Assembly: GCA_017428725.1 (NCBI GenBank)
Contig: JAFRQH010000017.1
Span: forward strand, 62,001-126,000
DNA: 64,000 nt
Reading direction: 5' to 3'
DNA from: Bacteroidales bacterium
GTDB lineage: Bacteria > Bacteroidota > Bacteroidia > Bacteroidales > UBA932
Positions 48,815-58,696 of this stretch are shown here, one piece after another. The position numbers were made by a program, and so were the translations under genes. Below the pieces are notes generated by a model that saw nothing but the letters and a program-made list of their open reading frames with translations, was not told the origin of the DNA and did not search any database. Every line of letters starts with the position of its first letter. The stretch's first letter is position 1.

Positions 48815-50776
48815 TCAATTCCTCGCGATGAAGTCGAGGATCGTGCGGTAGTAGCGCATCTGGTTGTCCAGGCCCTTGTAGCCGTGGCCCTGGCCCTCCA
48901 TGATGAGGAACTCCACGGGCTTGCCCTCGGCCTTGAGCTTGTCGTAGAGCATCTGCGAGCCACCGATGTCCACGCGGTCATCGTGGTCGCCGTGGATCAG
49001 CAGCAGCGGCCCGGAGATCTTGTCGGTGTGGCTGATGGGCGAGCGGTCCATCAGCCGGTCCTTCTCCGTGACCGGGTCGCCGGCCTCCAGGTAGTCCCAG
49101 TCGGGGATGTTGGAGTGGTAGTGCTCGTAGATGATGTCGCTGAATCCGGCCACGGCCACGCCGAAGCCGAAGGGGAAGGAGGCCTTGGTGCCGTTCACCT
49201 CGCCCGGGAAGGTCATCAGGCGCATCGTCTCGTAGCCGCCGTGGCTCATCCCGAAGCAGCCCACGCGCTCCGCCGGGATGCCCAGCATCTCGGAGACATA
49301 CTTGGCGCAGTAGATCATGTCGATGGTCTCGTTGCCGCCCAGGTCGTGGTCGTTCAGGGCCGCGAAGTCGCGCCCGAAACCGCTCGAGCCGCGCGGCGAG
49401 GCGCTCAGCACGTACATCCCGGCCGCGGTGAAGACCTGGTGCTCGACGTCATAGGCGTTCTCGCCGCCGTAGAAAGACATCACCATCAGGCGCGCCTGGT
49501 CCTTGGGGAGCGGGTTCTCGGGCACCATCAGGTAGGCGTGCAGCAGGCGCGTCTGGCCCGTGGCGGGGTCGACATCGAAGGTGGGGATGCTGAGTTTCTG
49601 CGCGTGCGAGGCGACCATGCTCTTCTTGGTGGCCTCAGGCAGGTCCACCAGCACTTCCTGCTTCAGGGCGCTGCCGTCGAAGTCCACCGTCCAGATCTGG
49701 AAGAGGATGTCGGTGGCCCCGGCCTGGAAGTACATCTTGCTGCCCACCGTGGTCTGCAGGGTGAGGGTGGCCGGGTAGTGCGCCTGCGCCACTTCCTGGC
49801 CCTCCGGGGTCAGGACGGCCACGTCGGAGCCCTCGGGGCTGGTGCGCACCGTGGCAAGGTATTTCTTGCCACCCTGCTCGATCCACTTGGCGCTCAGGTC
49901 CTGCTTGTAGTCGGTGACCTGGGTGGTCTTGCCGCTGCGGCGGTCGTAGGCGTAGAGGTTGGCGTAGCCGCTCTGGTCGGAGAGGAAGTAGGCCACGTCC
50001 CGGGAATACCAGGGCGAGATCACGGCGCAGCCGCTCAGGCTGGCTTCCTTGGACGGGTCCGTCACCACCTTGTACCTGCCCGTCGCAAAATCCAGGTAGG
50101 CGACGTTGGTATAGGTGCGGTTCACTTCCTTGAGGACCGTGATCATCGCGCCGCTGTTGTCCGGGCTGAAGGAGACCTCGCTCCAGGTCATCCGGAAGTC
50201 CGGACTGTCGGTGCAGACGAGGCGGTTCTCGCCGGAGACCACGTCCAGCACGTGGAATTCGTCCACGTGGTCGTTCTCGGTCTGGCTCACGCGGGCGATG
50301 TAGCCGGCCAGGGTCTTGTCGTCGTTGAAGCCCCAGCCATAGATGTAGGGGACGTCCGTGAAGCACTCGGTCTCGCCGGTCCGGGGGTCCATCCGGTAGA
50401 GGTCGATCTTCTCGTCATTGGCCTGGTCGCCCATCCAGTACAGCTTGCCGTCCTTCTCGTTGTATTCCGGGCTCCAGAAATTCTTCTCGGCCCAGTTGTC
50501 GGCGGAGATGACCTTGCCTTCGGCGATGTCGGTGCTCTCCGACAGGTCCAGCATCAGCAGGGGATTGCCGTCTGTATTGCGCACGTAGATGAGCCGTGAG
50601 GCATCCTGGGAGAGGTGGAACCCGTAGGTCGAGTAGGGGAACCCGGTCAGGAAGGAGGCGACATCCACCTCCCGGTCCAGGAACTGCACCTTGCCGGCGT
50701 CCTGCTTTGGGGCGCAGGCATTGAAAAGGAATGCTGCCGATAGCAGCAGCATTCCAGTCGTAAAGAGTCTCTTCAT
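48815..50776 (-). CDS. S9 family prolyl-oligopeptidase-type serine peptidase (lipoprotein)
   Basis: A 653-residue periplasmic or membrane-anchored peptidase of the S9 (DPP-IV/acylaminoacyl-peptidase) type. The start at 50776 gives a lipoprotein signal (LLSAAFLFNAC). An N-terminal beta-propeller (about 40-400) precedes the alpha/beta-hydrolase domain with triad S511 (GMSHGGYE), D600 (DHDDRVD) and H631 (GQGHGYKG). The start codon overlaps the SusD stop (TAATG). Its place in a SusCD operon, with no glycosidase, suggests breakdown of imported peptides or glycopeptides. Carbohydrate esterase activity of the same fold cannot be excluded. Confidence 0.88.
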   Translation of the reverse strand: MKRLFTTGMLLLSAAFLFNACAPKQDAGKVQFLDREVDVASFLTGFPYSTYGFHLSQDASRLIYVRNTDGNPLLMLDLSESTDIAEGKVISADNWAEKNFWSPEYNEKDGKLYWMGDQANDEKIDLYRMDPRTGETECFTDVPYIYGWGFNDDKTLAGYIARVSQTENDHVDEFHVLDVVSGENRLVCTDSPDFRMTWSEVSFSPDNSGAMITVLKEVNRTYTNVAYLDFATGRYKVVTDPSKEASLSGCAVISPWYSRDVAYFLSDQSGYANLYAYDRRSGKTTQVTDYKQDLSAKWIEQGGKKYLATVRTSPEGSDVAVLTPEGQEVAQAHYPATLTLQTTVGSKMYFQAGATDILFQIWTVDFDGSALKQEVLVDLPEATKKSMVASHAQKLSIPTFDVDPATGQTRLLHAYLMVPENPLPKDQARLMVMSFYGGENAYDVEHQVFTAAGMYVLSASPRGSSGFGRDFAALNDHDLGGNETIDMIYCAKYVSEMLGIPAERVGCFGMSHGGYETMRLMTFPGEVNGTKASFPFGFGVAVAGFSDIIYEHYHSNIPDWDYLEAGDPVTEKDRLMDRSPISHTDKISGPLLLIHGDHDDRVDIGGSQMLYDKLKAEGKPVEFLIMEGQGHGYKGLDNQMRYYRTILDFIARN

Positions 50777-52293
50777 TATTTTCTCCAGTATTCGTTCTGG
50801 TCGGCAGCGGTGAGGGCTTTGTTGTAGAGCATCTCGTTCTGCGGGATCGGGAGCATGAAGCGCGGGCTGTCGGCCGGGAGGGTTTTCACGTCCGCCCAAT
50901 GCTCGGGATCCTTCGAACGGTCGAGCGGCTGGTGCAGGCGCTTGATGTCATGCAGGCGGAAGCCTTCGCCGTAGAGTTCCTTGCGGCGCTCCATATAGAT
51001 GTTCTCCAGGGTCGCCTCCGTCGGAGTGGCGCCACGGGCTTCCTGCAGGGCGTTGAGCACGCTCTTGGCCAGCGCGGCATTGCCGCCGTTCTGTGCTTCG
51101 CACTCCGCTTTGATCAGGTAAGCTTCCGCAGTGCGGGCCAGCGGATAGTCGGCATCGCCGACCATCGTCCGGTGGCTGAACTTGCTGGTGAACCAGCCGT
51201 CCTCTTCATAGAAATAGAACGGGAACATCTTGCGGCAGTCGCTGTCTTCGAAATAGTTGCGGAAGCGGTCGGTGAAGCGGATGTTGCTGTAGCCGTAAAG
51301 GGGCTCCTCGAAGTAATCGCCTTCGGCAGCGGTATCCAGATACTCTATGTCATTCGGGTTGGCCTTCCCTTTCTCGTCGACACTGTAGGCAGTCTTGGCG
51401 AGATAGTAGAATGACGGGATTGACACATAGTAGTTGGAAGTGGTCGGATTGAAGGCGAAATACATCAGCCATTCGACATTGGGATCCATGAAGCCGGCCT
51501 GCCACTCGCTCTGGCTCATCAGGTTCGAGCCATCGAACACGTTGGAAGCAGCCTCTTCGGCATACTTCTTGGCGTTGGCCCAGTCGGCCATATACAGATA
51601 GGCGCGGGCCATATACAGTGCGCAGGCCTTCGGGGTGAAGAAGTCCGTGTTGGCCGGGCTGCAGTGCTGGCGGCCATAGTCCAGGTCCTTCAGCAACTGG
51701 GTATAGGTGTCCTTGACGGTGGCGCGGGGCAGGTGCTCCGAAGAGCCGTCGGCCGGTTCGGTGCGGAGGACGATGCAGGGAGCATCGGGATTGAGCGTAT
51801 AGGTGGAGGAGAAAATGCTGGCCAGGCGCAGGAACAGATATCCGCGCAGGGCATGGGCCTGGGCGAGGAGGTCTTCCTTGCCGGGCTCATCCGGAGCCTC
51901 TTCCATCAGTGCGATGATGTTGTTCGCAACGTCGATCCCTTTGTAATCATAGAGCCAGATGTAGTTGGCGTAGCCGAACCACCAGGGATCATCCTCCGGT
52001 ACCTGGGAATAGGTGTAGGCATGGATGTGCCTCTCGTAGTTGTCGATACCGTAAGTACCGGCGGTCACCAGGGCGTCCTCGCCCATCGTATCGGACATGA
52101 CGAGATAATACGGGAAGGAACTGCCGTAGCAAATGTACTGAATGCCGGCGTTGAGGGCGGTCCTGGCCGACTCAACGGAGGAAAAGATCTGCGTATCGGA
52201 GATAGCGTTGGACGGGACCGGATGCAGTGTCTCCTTAGAACAGGCGACCAAAGCGGCAAGAGAGATAAGCGCTATGTAAATATACTTTTTCAT
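50776..52293 (-). CDS. SusD-like lipoprotein of the peptidase-linked pair
   Basis: A 505-residue RagB/SusD-family lipoprotein (lipobox ALVAC, Cys at residue 18). The SusD core includes LLAQAHALRGYLFLRLASIFSSTY, TPKACALYMARAYLYMADWANAKKYAEEA and the C-terminal YPLARTAEAYLIKAECEAQ / GEGFRLHDIKRL. It starts 12 bases after the SusC stop and overlaps the peptidase start. It may bind peptides, as RagB does, rather than glycans; this is inferred only from the operon. Confidence 0.93.
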   Translation of the reverse strand: MKKYIYIALISLAALVACSKETLHPVPSNAISDTQIFSSVESARTALNAGIQYICYGSSFPYYLVMSDTMGEDALVTAGTYGIDNYERHIHAYTYSQVPEDDPWWFGYANYIWLYDYKGIDVANNIIALMEEAPDEPGKEDLLAQAHALRGYLFLRLASIFSSTYTLNPDAPCIVLRTEPADGSSEHLPRATVKDTYTQLLKDLDYGRQHCSPANTDFFTPKACALYMARAYLYMADWANAKKYAEEAASNVFDGSNLMSQSEWQAGFMDPNVEWLMYFAFNPTTSNYYVSIPSFYYLAKTAYSVDEKGKANPNDIEYLDTAAEGDYFEEPLYGYSNIRFTDRFRNYFEDSDCRKMFPFYFYEEDGWFTSKFSHRTMVGDADYPLARTAEAYLIKAECEAQNGGNAALAKSVLNALQEARGATPTEATLENIYMERRKELYGEGFRLHDIKRLHQPLDRSKDPEHWADVKTLPADSPRFMLPIPQNEMLYNKALTAADQNEYWRK

Positions 52294-52305
52294 AAGGCTG
52301 TCAAA

Positions 52306-55300
52306 TTAGAAAGTGATGTTTACACCCATAGTGAAAGTCCGGCTGAGCGGGATGTAGTTGGGATAGGGGTCATAGCCGCCGATGCCGAAGATATCGATAT
52401 CATCATAGCCCCTGTATCGCTTGTCCTTGAACACGGTGAAGAGGTTGTCGGCGTTCAGGTAGATGCGCACGCCGGAGAGGATGCCCGTCTTCTTGAGCAG
52501 GCTGGCTGGAAGGCTGTAAGACAGGTTCACGTTCTTCAGCTTCAGATAGGTGGCATCGTACAGGAAGCGGGTCGAAGGAGAGTTGCTCTGATTGTTGTTC
52601 GCGTTGACATACTTGGGCACGTCGGTCTTGGTGTTGGTCGGGGTCCAGGCGTTGATTTCGTCAATGTTGATGTTCTTGCCGGAGCCGTTCCCTTCGTGCA
52701 TCATATTGGCGTACAGGGTGTCGTAGAACTTCCCGCCCAGGTTGTAATAGAACATGAAGGAGAGGTTCAGACCCTTCCAGGACAGGTTGTTGGTCAGAGA
52801 GCCGAAGCCCCAGGGAGTCGCGCGGCCCTGCATCTCGTAATCGGCGAGGGAATACCGGTTGGTGGTGCCGGTCGCAGCCTTCCACAACGGATCGCCGGTG
52901 GCGGGATCCACGCCCATCCAGGTAGGCATATAGAACTCATACTGGCTGTGTCCGACCTTCCAGATTTTCTTGGTGTCGCCCATCGTGATATCATCGTCAC
53001 CGGCCAGGTCGAGGATCTTGTCCGCGTTGTAGGAGAAGTTGAAACTCACGTCCCAGTTGAAGCCTCGGGACTGTACGGGAATGGCGTTCAAGGTGAACTC
53101 CACGCCCTGGTTCTGGACCTTGGCCAGGTTCATCATCACGCTGGTGAGACCATGGGACGCCGGCAGCGGGAATTCGTACAGGAGGTCGTCGGAGGTCTTG
53201 TTAAAGTACTCGATGGATCCGCTCAGACGGTTGTTCAGGACGCCGAAGTCCAGACCGATATTGAGCATCTTCTGCTTTTCCCAACCCAGGTTCGAATTGG
53301 ATAGACTGGTATGACCGAGGCCGGAATTGTAGCCGTACTGGTAGCCTGCATCTGCAGTCCAAAGTCCGAGTGACTGGTAGCGGCCAACTCCGGCGTTGTT
53401 GCCGGAAGTTCCGTAGCTGACACGGAACTTCAGGTCATCGACCCAACCGAGGTCCTTGATGAAGTCCTCCTGTGCGATGCGCCAGGAAGCGCCCACGCTG
53501 AAGAAGTTGCCCCATTTGCGGTCGGCACCGAATACGGAGGAGCCGTCCCGGCGGAAGGAGCCGGAAACGAAGTACTTCTCGGCATAGTTGTATTCGGCGT
53601 GTCCCAGCCAGGACATCAGGGCGGCCTGGGTGTAATAGGAAGTGATGGACTGGGGAGTGCTCGCACCGGCAAGTTCGGTCATGAAGTCGAAGGCGAAGCC
53701 GGTGGCGGTGCCGTCGAAGCGCGTGATCTTGCTTTGCCAGTATTCGTAACCGGCCATGGCGGATACATTGTGCACGTCGTCGAAGGTGCGGTTGAAGTTG
53801 AGCGTGGTCGTGCTCGTGAACATCAGGTCGCTGGTCTGGGTGCGGCCACCGCGGCCGCTGTAGGCAGGGCCGTCGCCGTGGTATTTGTTCCAATAGAAGA
53901 TATCGTACACCGACACATAGTCAGGCGAGAAAACCGTCTTGGCGGTCAGGCCGTCCATGAATTTCACCTCCGTATAGAAGGAGGCCAGCAAGCGGGCCGT
54001 ATTGGCCTTGTTGATGTTCATATAGGGGATGGCCACCGGGTTGAAGTCCCTGGATGAAGGGTTGTTCCAGTTGAACTGCTTCTCGCCGTTGCTGTCCAGG
54101 ACGTAGTTGCCGCTGGAATCCACTTTGTAGACAGGGACGGCGTTGGGGAAAGAGACGGCATTGAAGAGCGGGGAAGCTCCGGCTGCCGAGGATGTTTCCG
54201 AGTTCTGCGTGGCGTAGGAGAAAATGACATTGGCGCCGCCCTTGAGCCAGGAATTGACCCGGGCGTCGACGCTGGCCTTGCCGGAATAACGGGTGTAGCG
54301 CGCGGTCGGGGTGGTTCCCTTCTGGTCGAAGTAACCGACGGAGAAGAAATAGTTGACCTTGTCGCTGCCTCCGGAATAGCTGACGTTGTAATCCTGGGAA
54401 TAGCCCTTTTTCATCACCTCGTTCTGCCAGTCGGTGTTGATGACGTTCTTGGCTCCGCTGACCAGGTTCCCGTTGGCATCGAAGGGGACGTCCACATTGA
54501 ACGGGTTCCAGGAGAAGAGCCCTTGGGTCTGCTGGTTGGCCCAGACGTGATCCTTGCCGGAGGCGGCTGCCGATTCCAGATAGCTGCCATAGACCAGCTT
54601 GTAGTAATCTGTGGAACTGGCCATCTCGTACTGTTTGGGGACAGCGGAGATGCCCACGGCGGCGGTGAAATTCACGTGACCCTGGCCGGACTTTCCGCTC
54701 TTGGTGGTGATGATCACCACGCCGTTGGCGGCGCGGGAGCCGTAGAGGGAGGCCGCAGCGGCATCCTTCAGCACCGTGATGGACTCGATGTCCTGCGGGT
54801 TGATGCTGGAGAGGATACTGGTCGTCGTGTTCGCATCGTCGGCGTTCATGGAGTAATTGGAACTTGTCGTTGCGACACCGTCAATCACGTAGAGTGGGCT
54901 GGACGAGGCGTTGAGGGTGCCGGTACCGCGGATGCGGAAGGTCGTGGCGGCACCCGGCTGGCCGGATGCGGAACTCACCTGCAGACCGGCGACCTTGCCC
55001 TGGAGGGCCTGCTCCACGGAGGAGACGGGCTTCTGGGCGAGTTCCTCGGCGCGGACCATCTCGGCCGAGCCGGAGTAGGAAGATTTCTTGGCCGTACCGT
55101 AAGCGACGACGAGGACATCTTCCAGGGCCTCGGCGCTAGGCTCGAGGACTACGTCGATCCGCGTACGCCCCTCGATGGAGACGACCCGGGTGTCATAGCC
55201 GATGGAAGAGAAGACGAGGCTGGCGCCGGAAGGGGCGCTGATGGAATAGTTTCCGTTCACGTCAGCGATGACACCGACCGTGGTGCCGCTGACTACGACG

Positions 55301-55428
55301 GATGCGGCGGGGACGGACTCTCCTGTGGAGCCATCCGTCACCCGGCCTCTGACCGTAATGTTCTGGGCATATGCGAAGAACGGCACGGCCAAAAGCAGAA
55401 TCAGGCTGATAATTTTGGCTTTTTTCAT
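52306..55428 (-). CDS. SusC-like transporter of the peptidase-linked pair
   Basis: A 1040-residue TonB-dependent outer-membrane transporter. The signal peptide ends FFAYAQ; a carboxypeptidase-regulatory-like domain (about 22-105) leads to the plug (LVVAYGTAKKSSYSG near 106, GVVIITTKSGK near 237) and a barrel ending MGVNITF. No STN domain. The promoter is not clear: two overlapping A/T-rich TATTTG-like boxes lie at about 55483-55500 on the minus strand, each one base off consensus. First gene of the SusC-SusD-peptidase operon. Confidence 0.94.
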   Translation of the reverse strand: MKKAKIISLILLLAVPFFAYAQNITVRGRVTDGSTGESVPAASVVVSGTTVGVIADVNGNYSISAPSGASLVFSSIGYDTRVVSIEGRTRIDVVLEPSAEALEDVLVVAYGTAKKSSYSGSAEMVRAEELAQKPVSSVEQALQGKVAGLQVSSASGQPGAATTFRIRGTGTLNASSSPLYVIDGVATTSSNYSMNADDANTTTSILSSINPQDIESITVLKDAAAASLYGSRAANGVVIITTKSGKSGQGHVNFTAAVGISAVPKQYEMASSTDYYKLVYGSYLESAAASGKDHVWANQQTQGLFSWNPFNVDVPFDANGNLVSGAKNVINTDWQNEVMKKGYSQDYNVSYSGGSDKVNYFFSVGYFDQKGTTPTARYTRYSGKASVDARVNSWLKGGANVIFSYATQNSETSSAAGASPLFNAVSFPNAVPVYKVDSSGNYVLDSNGEKQFNWNNPSSRDFNPVAIPYMNINKANTARLLASFYTEVKFMDGLTAKTVFSPDYVSVYDIFYWNKYHGDGPAYSGRGGRTQTSDLMFTSTTTLNFNRTFDDVHNVSAMAGYEYWQSKITRFDGTATGFAFDFMTELAGASTPQSITSYYTQAALMSWLGHAEYNYAEKYFVSGSFRRDGSSVFGADRKWGNFFSVGASWRIAQEDFIKDLGWVDDLKFRVSYGTSGNNAGVGRYQSLGLWTADAGYQYGYNSGLGHTSLSNSNLGWEKQKMLNIGLDFGVLNNRLSGSIEYFNKTSDDLLYEFPLPASHGLTSVMMNLAKVQNQGVEFTLNAIPVQSRGFNWDVSFNFSYNADKILDLAGDDDITMGDTKKIWKVGHSQYEFYMPTWMGVDPATGDPLWKAATGTTNRYSLADYEMQGRATPWGFGSLTNNLSWKGLNLSFMFYYNLGGKFYDTLYANMMHEGNGSGKNINIDEINAWTPTNTKTDVPKYVNANNNQSNSPSTRFLYDATYLKLKNVNLSYSLPASLLKKTGILSGVRIYLNADNLFTVFKDKRYRGYDDIDIFGIGGYDPYPNYIPLSRTFTMGVNITF

Positions 55429-55560
55429 AAAACAATAACTAACCTAAAATATTGTAAATGAGTAATTCATTCAACTAACAAATGCAAATATGCAAATATT
55501 TAATTAAAATTCGAAATAAATGCGACATAAAAAATAGGATTTTTGTGTGTGGAAAATTCG

Positions 55561-55568
55561 TATCTTTG
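55561..55568 (+). promoter_or_regulatory. -7 box of the GH140-like/GH43 operon
   Basis: TATCTTTG, a perfect TAnnTTTG match, 20 bases before the start at 55588. A TTTG at 55542-55545 could be the -33 element, although the spacing is short. Confidence 0.65.
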
Positions 55569-55587
55569 ATTGACCAACCTCCATACG

Positions 55588-57189
55588 ATGACCAGAAACT
55601 CCTTGACCACAAGTCTTTTCGTCCTGCTATTCCCGCTTCTTCTGACAGCCAGCCAGCCGTCCCGCGCCCAGCAGCGCGTGGAGCGCTGGGGCTGCTTCGA
55701 ACTGAGCCTGCCCGCCGCGGTGCAGGGCAATCCTTTCGAGGTGGCGCTGACCGCCACCTTCACCTGCGGCGCCGAGTCGCAGACCGTACGCGGCTTCTAT
55801 GACGGGGACGGCGTCTTCAAGGTCCGGTTTATGCCCGGCAGCGAGGGGGAGTGGTCCTATGTGACCGCCAGCCGCGTGCCGGCCCTCAACCGCAGGCGCG
55901 GCAGCTTCGTATGCGCGGCGCCCTCGGAGGGCAACCACGGTCCCGTGGAACCTGACGGGCGGCATTTCAGGTATGCCGACGGGACGCGCTATTATCCCGT
56001 AGGCACGACCGCCTACGATTGGATGCACGTGGGGGATGAGGCGGCGGCGCGCACCGTCGCGTCGATGCAGGCCTCCGGCTTCAACAAGCTCCGGATGCTC
56101 TTCTTCCTGCACAACCTGCCGGTGGAGTATCCCGACATCTATCCTTTCGTGCGGAAGGCTGACGGGAGTTGGGACTACGAGCGCTTCGACCCGGCCTATT
56201 TCCAATATGTCGAGCGGCGGATCCTCGCCCTGCAGGCGATCGGCGTGGAGGCGGACCTGGTCCTCTTCCATCCCTACGACGGCGGGCGCTGGGGCTTCGA
56301 CCGGATGCCGCTGGAGGCCAACCTTCGCTATCTTTCCTACATCACGGCCCGCATTTCCGCCTTCCGCAACATTTGGTGGTCGCTGGCCAACGAGTGGGAC
56401 GGCGTGAAGGGCATTCCCGCGGAGGATTGGGACAAGTTCGCCGCCGCGGTGGCGGCCGGAGACCCTTACCGGCACCTGCTCTCGATCCACGGCTATACGG
56501 CCACCTATTACAACTATTTCGATCCTGTCTTCTCCCACGCGAGCATCCAGGACCACGGCCCCGTGATGGAGCGCGGCCGGGCGCACACCGTCAGCCAGAT
56601 CTACAAGAAGCCCGTGATCTTCGACGAGGTGTGCTACGAGGGCAACGTGGGCAGCCGCTGGGGCTGGCTGAGCGGCCAGGAGATGCTCCGGCGGATGTAC
56701 AACGGCCTGATGTCCGGCACCTATGTCACGCACGCCGAGACCTTCAACGACGAGGAGGGCTCGTCCGCGGAGGTGGCGGGCAATTACCTGGCCTACGGGG
56801 GCGATTTCCGGGGAGAGTCCTGGCGGCGCATCAAGTTCCTGCGCGCCGTCCTGGACGGGCTGCCGAACCCCCTCGGCCTGGCCGACCACAACTGGGACGA
56901 GTATACCGCGACGGCCGGGGACGGTTATTACCTGATTTATTTCGGCAACGAGATCCGTGGCGAGTGGACCTTCGACCTGCCGGTCAAGAACGGCCCCTGG
57001 GCCCGTCCGCAGGCCGGCGAGAAGTACCGGGTGGAGATCCTCGACACCTGGAACATGACGGTCACGCCCTGGCCGGTGGTCTTCGAGACGGCGGCCCCCG
57101 GCCGCTACCGCATCCGGGACAAAGAGGGCCGCGCCGTCCGCCTGCCTGATACCCCTTATCTGCTACTGAGAATCAAGAAGATACAATGA
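55588..57189 (+). CDS. DUF5060/DUF4038 glycoside hydrolase, GH140-like
   Basis: A 533-residue secreted protein. The ATG at 55588 (MTRNSLTTSLFVLLFPLLLT) gives the signal peptide; the frame opens earlier with TTG only. An N-terminal DUF5060-like sandwich (about 30-115: GCFELSLPAAVQGNPFEV) precedes a TIM barrel of the DUF4038 type (about 120-420). Likely catalytic residues are E269 (SLANEWDG) and E347 (VIFDEVCYEG). A C-terminal sandwich follows (YYLIYFGNEIRGEWTFDL). GH140 members are apiosidases acting on rhamnogalacturonan-II; similar DUF4038 proteins have other or unknown specificities, so only the family is claimed. It overlaps the GH43 start by 4 bases. Confidence 0.78.
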   Translation: MTRNSLTTSLFVLLFPLLLTASQPSRAQQRVERWGCFELSLPAAVQGNPFEVALTATFTCGAESQTVRGFYDGDGVFKVRFMPGSEGEWSYVTASRVPALNRRRGSFVCAAPSEGNHGPVEPDGRHFRYADGTRYYPVGTTAYDWMHVGDEAAARTVASMQASGFNKLRMLFFLHNLPVEYPDIYPFVRKADGSWDYERFDPAYFQYVERRILALQAIGVEADLVLFHPYDGGRWGFDRMPLEANLRYLSYITARISAFRNIWWSLANEWDGVKGIPAEDWDKFAAAVAAGDPYRHLLSIHGYTATYYNYFDPVFSHASIQDHGPVMERGRAHTVSQIYKKPVIFDEVCYEGNVGSRWGWLSGQEMLRRMYNGLMSGTYVTHAETFNDEEGSSAEVAGNYLAYGGDFRGESWRRIKFLRAVLDGLPNPLGLADHNWDEYTATAGDGYYLIYFGNEIRGEWTFDLPVKNGPWARPQAGEKYRVEILDTWNMTVTPWPVVFETAAPGRYRIRDKEGRAVRLPDTPYLLLRIKKIQ

Positions 57190-58691
57190 GAAAACCATCC
57201 GCCATTTTCCTGCTCGCGGCGGCTTTGCTGCTCGCCGCCTGCGCCGGCCCTGCGCCGAAGGCCCCCTACGGGACCTACACCAACCCCATTCTCGGGGGAG
57301 ACTATCCCGACCCGTCGGTCGTGCGGGACGGGGAGGATTATTACATGACGCATTCGTCCTTCGACTACAATCCCGGCCTGGTGGTCTGGCACTCGAAGGA
57401 CCTGGTGAACTGGGAGCCCATCAGCTATGCCCTCAAGACCTACCTGGGCAGCGTCTGGGCCCCGGACATCTCCAAGATCGGGGACAAGTTCTACATCTAC
57501 TTCACCGTCCATGGCCGCAACAATTGGGTGGTCTATGCCGACACGCCCTATGGGCCCTGGAGCGAACCGGTCGAGTTGCAGGTCGGTCAGATCGATCCCT
57601 GCCCCGCCGTCGGTGATGACGGGCAGAAGTGGCTCTTCCTCAGCGGCGGACAGCGTATCAAGCTGACCGACGACGGACTGGCCGTCGTCCCGGGCACGAT
57701 GGAGCGGGTCTGGAGCGGCTGGCCGATCCCGGAAGGGTGGCTGACCGAGGGCCTGGCGATGGAGGGCCCGAAGATCCGCAAGGTGGGCGACTGGTGGTAC
57801 TTCATCGCCGCCGAGGGCGGCACGGCCGGCCCGCCCACGAGCCACCTGGTGGCGATCGCGCGCAGCCGGAGCGTGGACGGTCCGTGGGAGGAGTCGCCCT
57901 ACAACCCGTTGGTCCACACCTACCACAACACCGACCGCTGGTGGTCGCGCGGCCACGGCTCGCTGATCGACACGCCGGACGGACGCTGGTACATCGTTTA
58001 CCACGCCTACGAGAACGGCTACTACAACCTGGGCCGCCAGACCCTCCTGGAGCCGGTCTGGCTGGACGAGGACGGCTGGTGGCGCAGCTACGGCGAGAAC
58101 ATCGTCGAGGATCCCATCGCCGCCCCGCTCCCGCTGCAGCCCTACGACCGCAAGGCGCGCCTGGGCGAATTCCGCATCGGCCTGGACTGGAAATACTACA
58201 AGGACTTCGACCCGTCCCGGGCCAAGGTCGAGGGTAATACCCTGACGCTCAAGGCGGTGGGCTCTAGTCCGGCGGACGCGGCCCCGATGATGTTCGTGGC
58301 GGGCGACCAGGCCTACGAGTTCGAGGTCGAGATCGACCGCGACCCCGGTGCGACGGCCGGCCTGGTGATCTACTACAACAGCCAGTATTACATCGGCGAA
58401 GGGATCAACAGGGCCGGTACGTTGCGCTGGCGCCGCGACCGCGGCGGCCGGCGCTCGATGCGTACCCCGGACGTGACCCACATCTGGCTCCGCCTGCGCA
58501 ACGACCACCAGATCGTCTCCGCCTTCTACAGCCTGGACGGCAAGGAGTGGAAGCAGGACGACTGGGGGATCGAGATCTCGGGCTACAACCACAATGTCTT
58601 CCACGAGTTCCAAAGCATGCTCCCGGGGTTGGTGGCTACCGGCGAGGGCGAGGTCCGTTTCAGCAACTTCAAATACCGCAAACTTGACTGA
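57186..58691 (+). CDS. GH43 lipoprotein (arabinofuranosidase/xylosidase family)
   Basis: A 501-residue lipoprotein (LLAAC, Cys at residue 19) with a five-bladed propeller catalytic domain (about 25-320) and a C-terminal beta-sandwich (about 330-500). The three GH43 acidic residues are visible: base D42 (YPDPSVVRDG), pKa modulator D137 (IDPCPAV) and acid E193 (AMEGPKI). It should release arabinose or xylose, possibly galactose, from pectic or hemicellulosic chains. It overlaps the upstream gene by ATGA and precedes the next by 5 bases: a tight three-gene operon. Confidence 0.9.
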   Translation: MRKPSAIFLLAAALLLAACAGPAPKAPYGTYTNPILGGDYPDPSVVRDGEDYYMTHSSFDYNPGLVVWHSKDLVNWEPISYALKTYLGSVWAPDISKIGDKFYIYFTVHGRNNWVVYADTPYGPWSEPVELQVGQIDPCPAVGDDGQKWLFLSGGQRIKLTDDGLAVVPGTMERVWSGWPIPEGWLTEGLAMEGPKIRKVGDWWYFIAAEGGTAGPPTSHLVAIARSRSVDGPWEESPYNPLVHTYHNTDRWWSRGHGSLIDTPDGRWYIVYHAYENGYYNLGRQTLLEPVWLDEDGWWRSYGENIVEDPIAAPLPLQPYDRKARLGEFRIGLDWKYYKDFDPSRAKVEGNTLTLKAVGSSPADAAPMMFVAGDQAYEFEVEIDRDPGATAGLVIYYNSQYYIGEGINRAGTLRWRRDRGGRRSMRTPDVTHIWLRLRNDHQIVSAFYSLDGKEWKQDDWGIEISGYNHNVFHEFQSMLPGLVATGEGEVRFSNFKYRKLD

Positions 58692-58696
58692 CGCGT

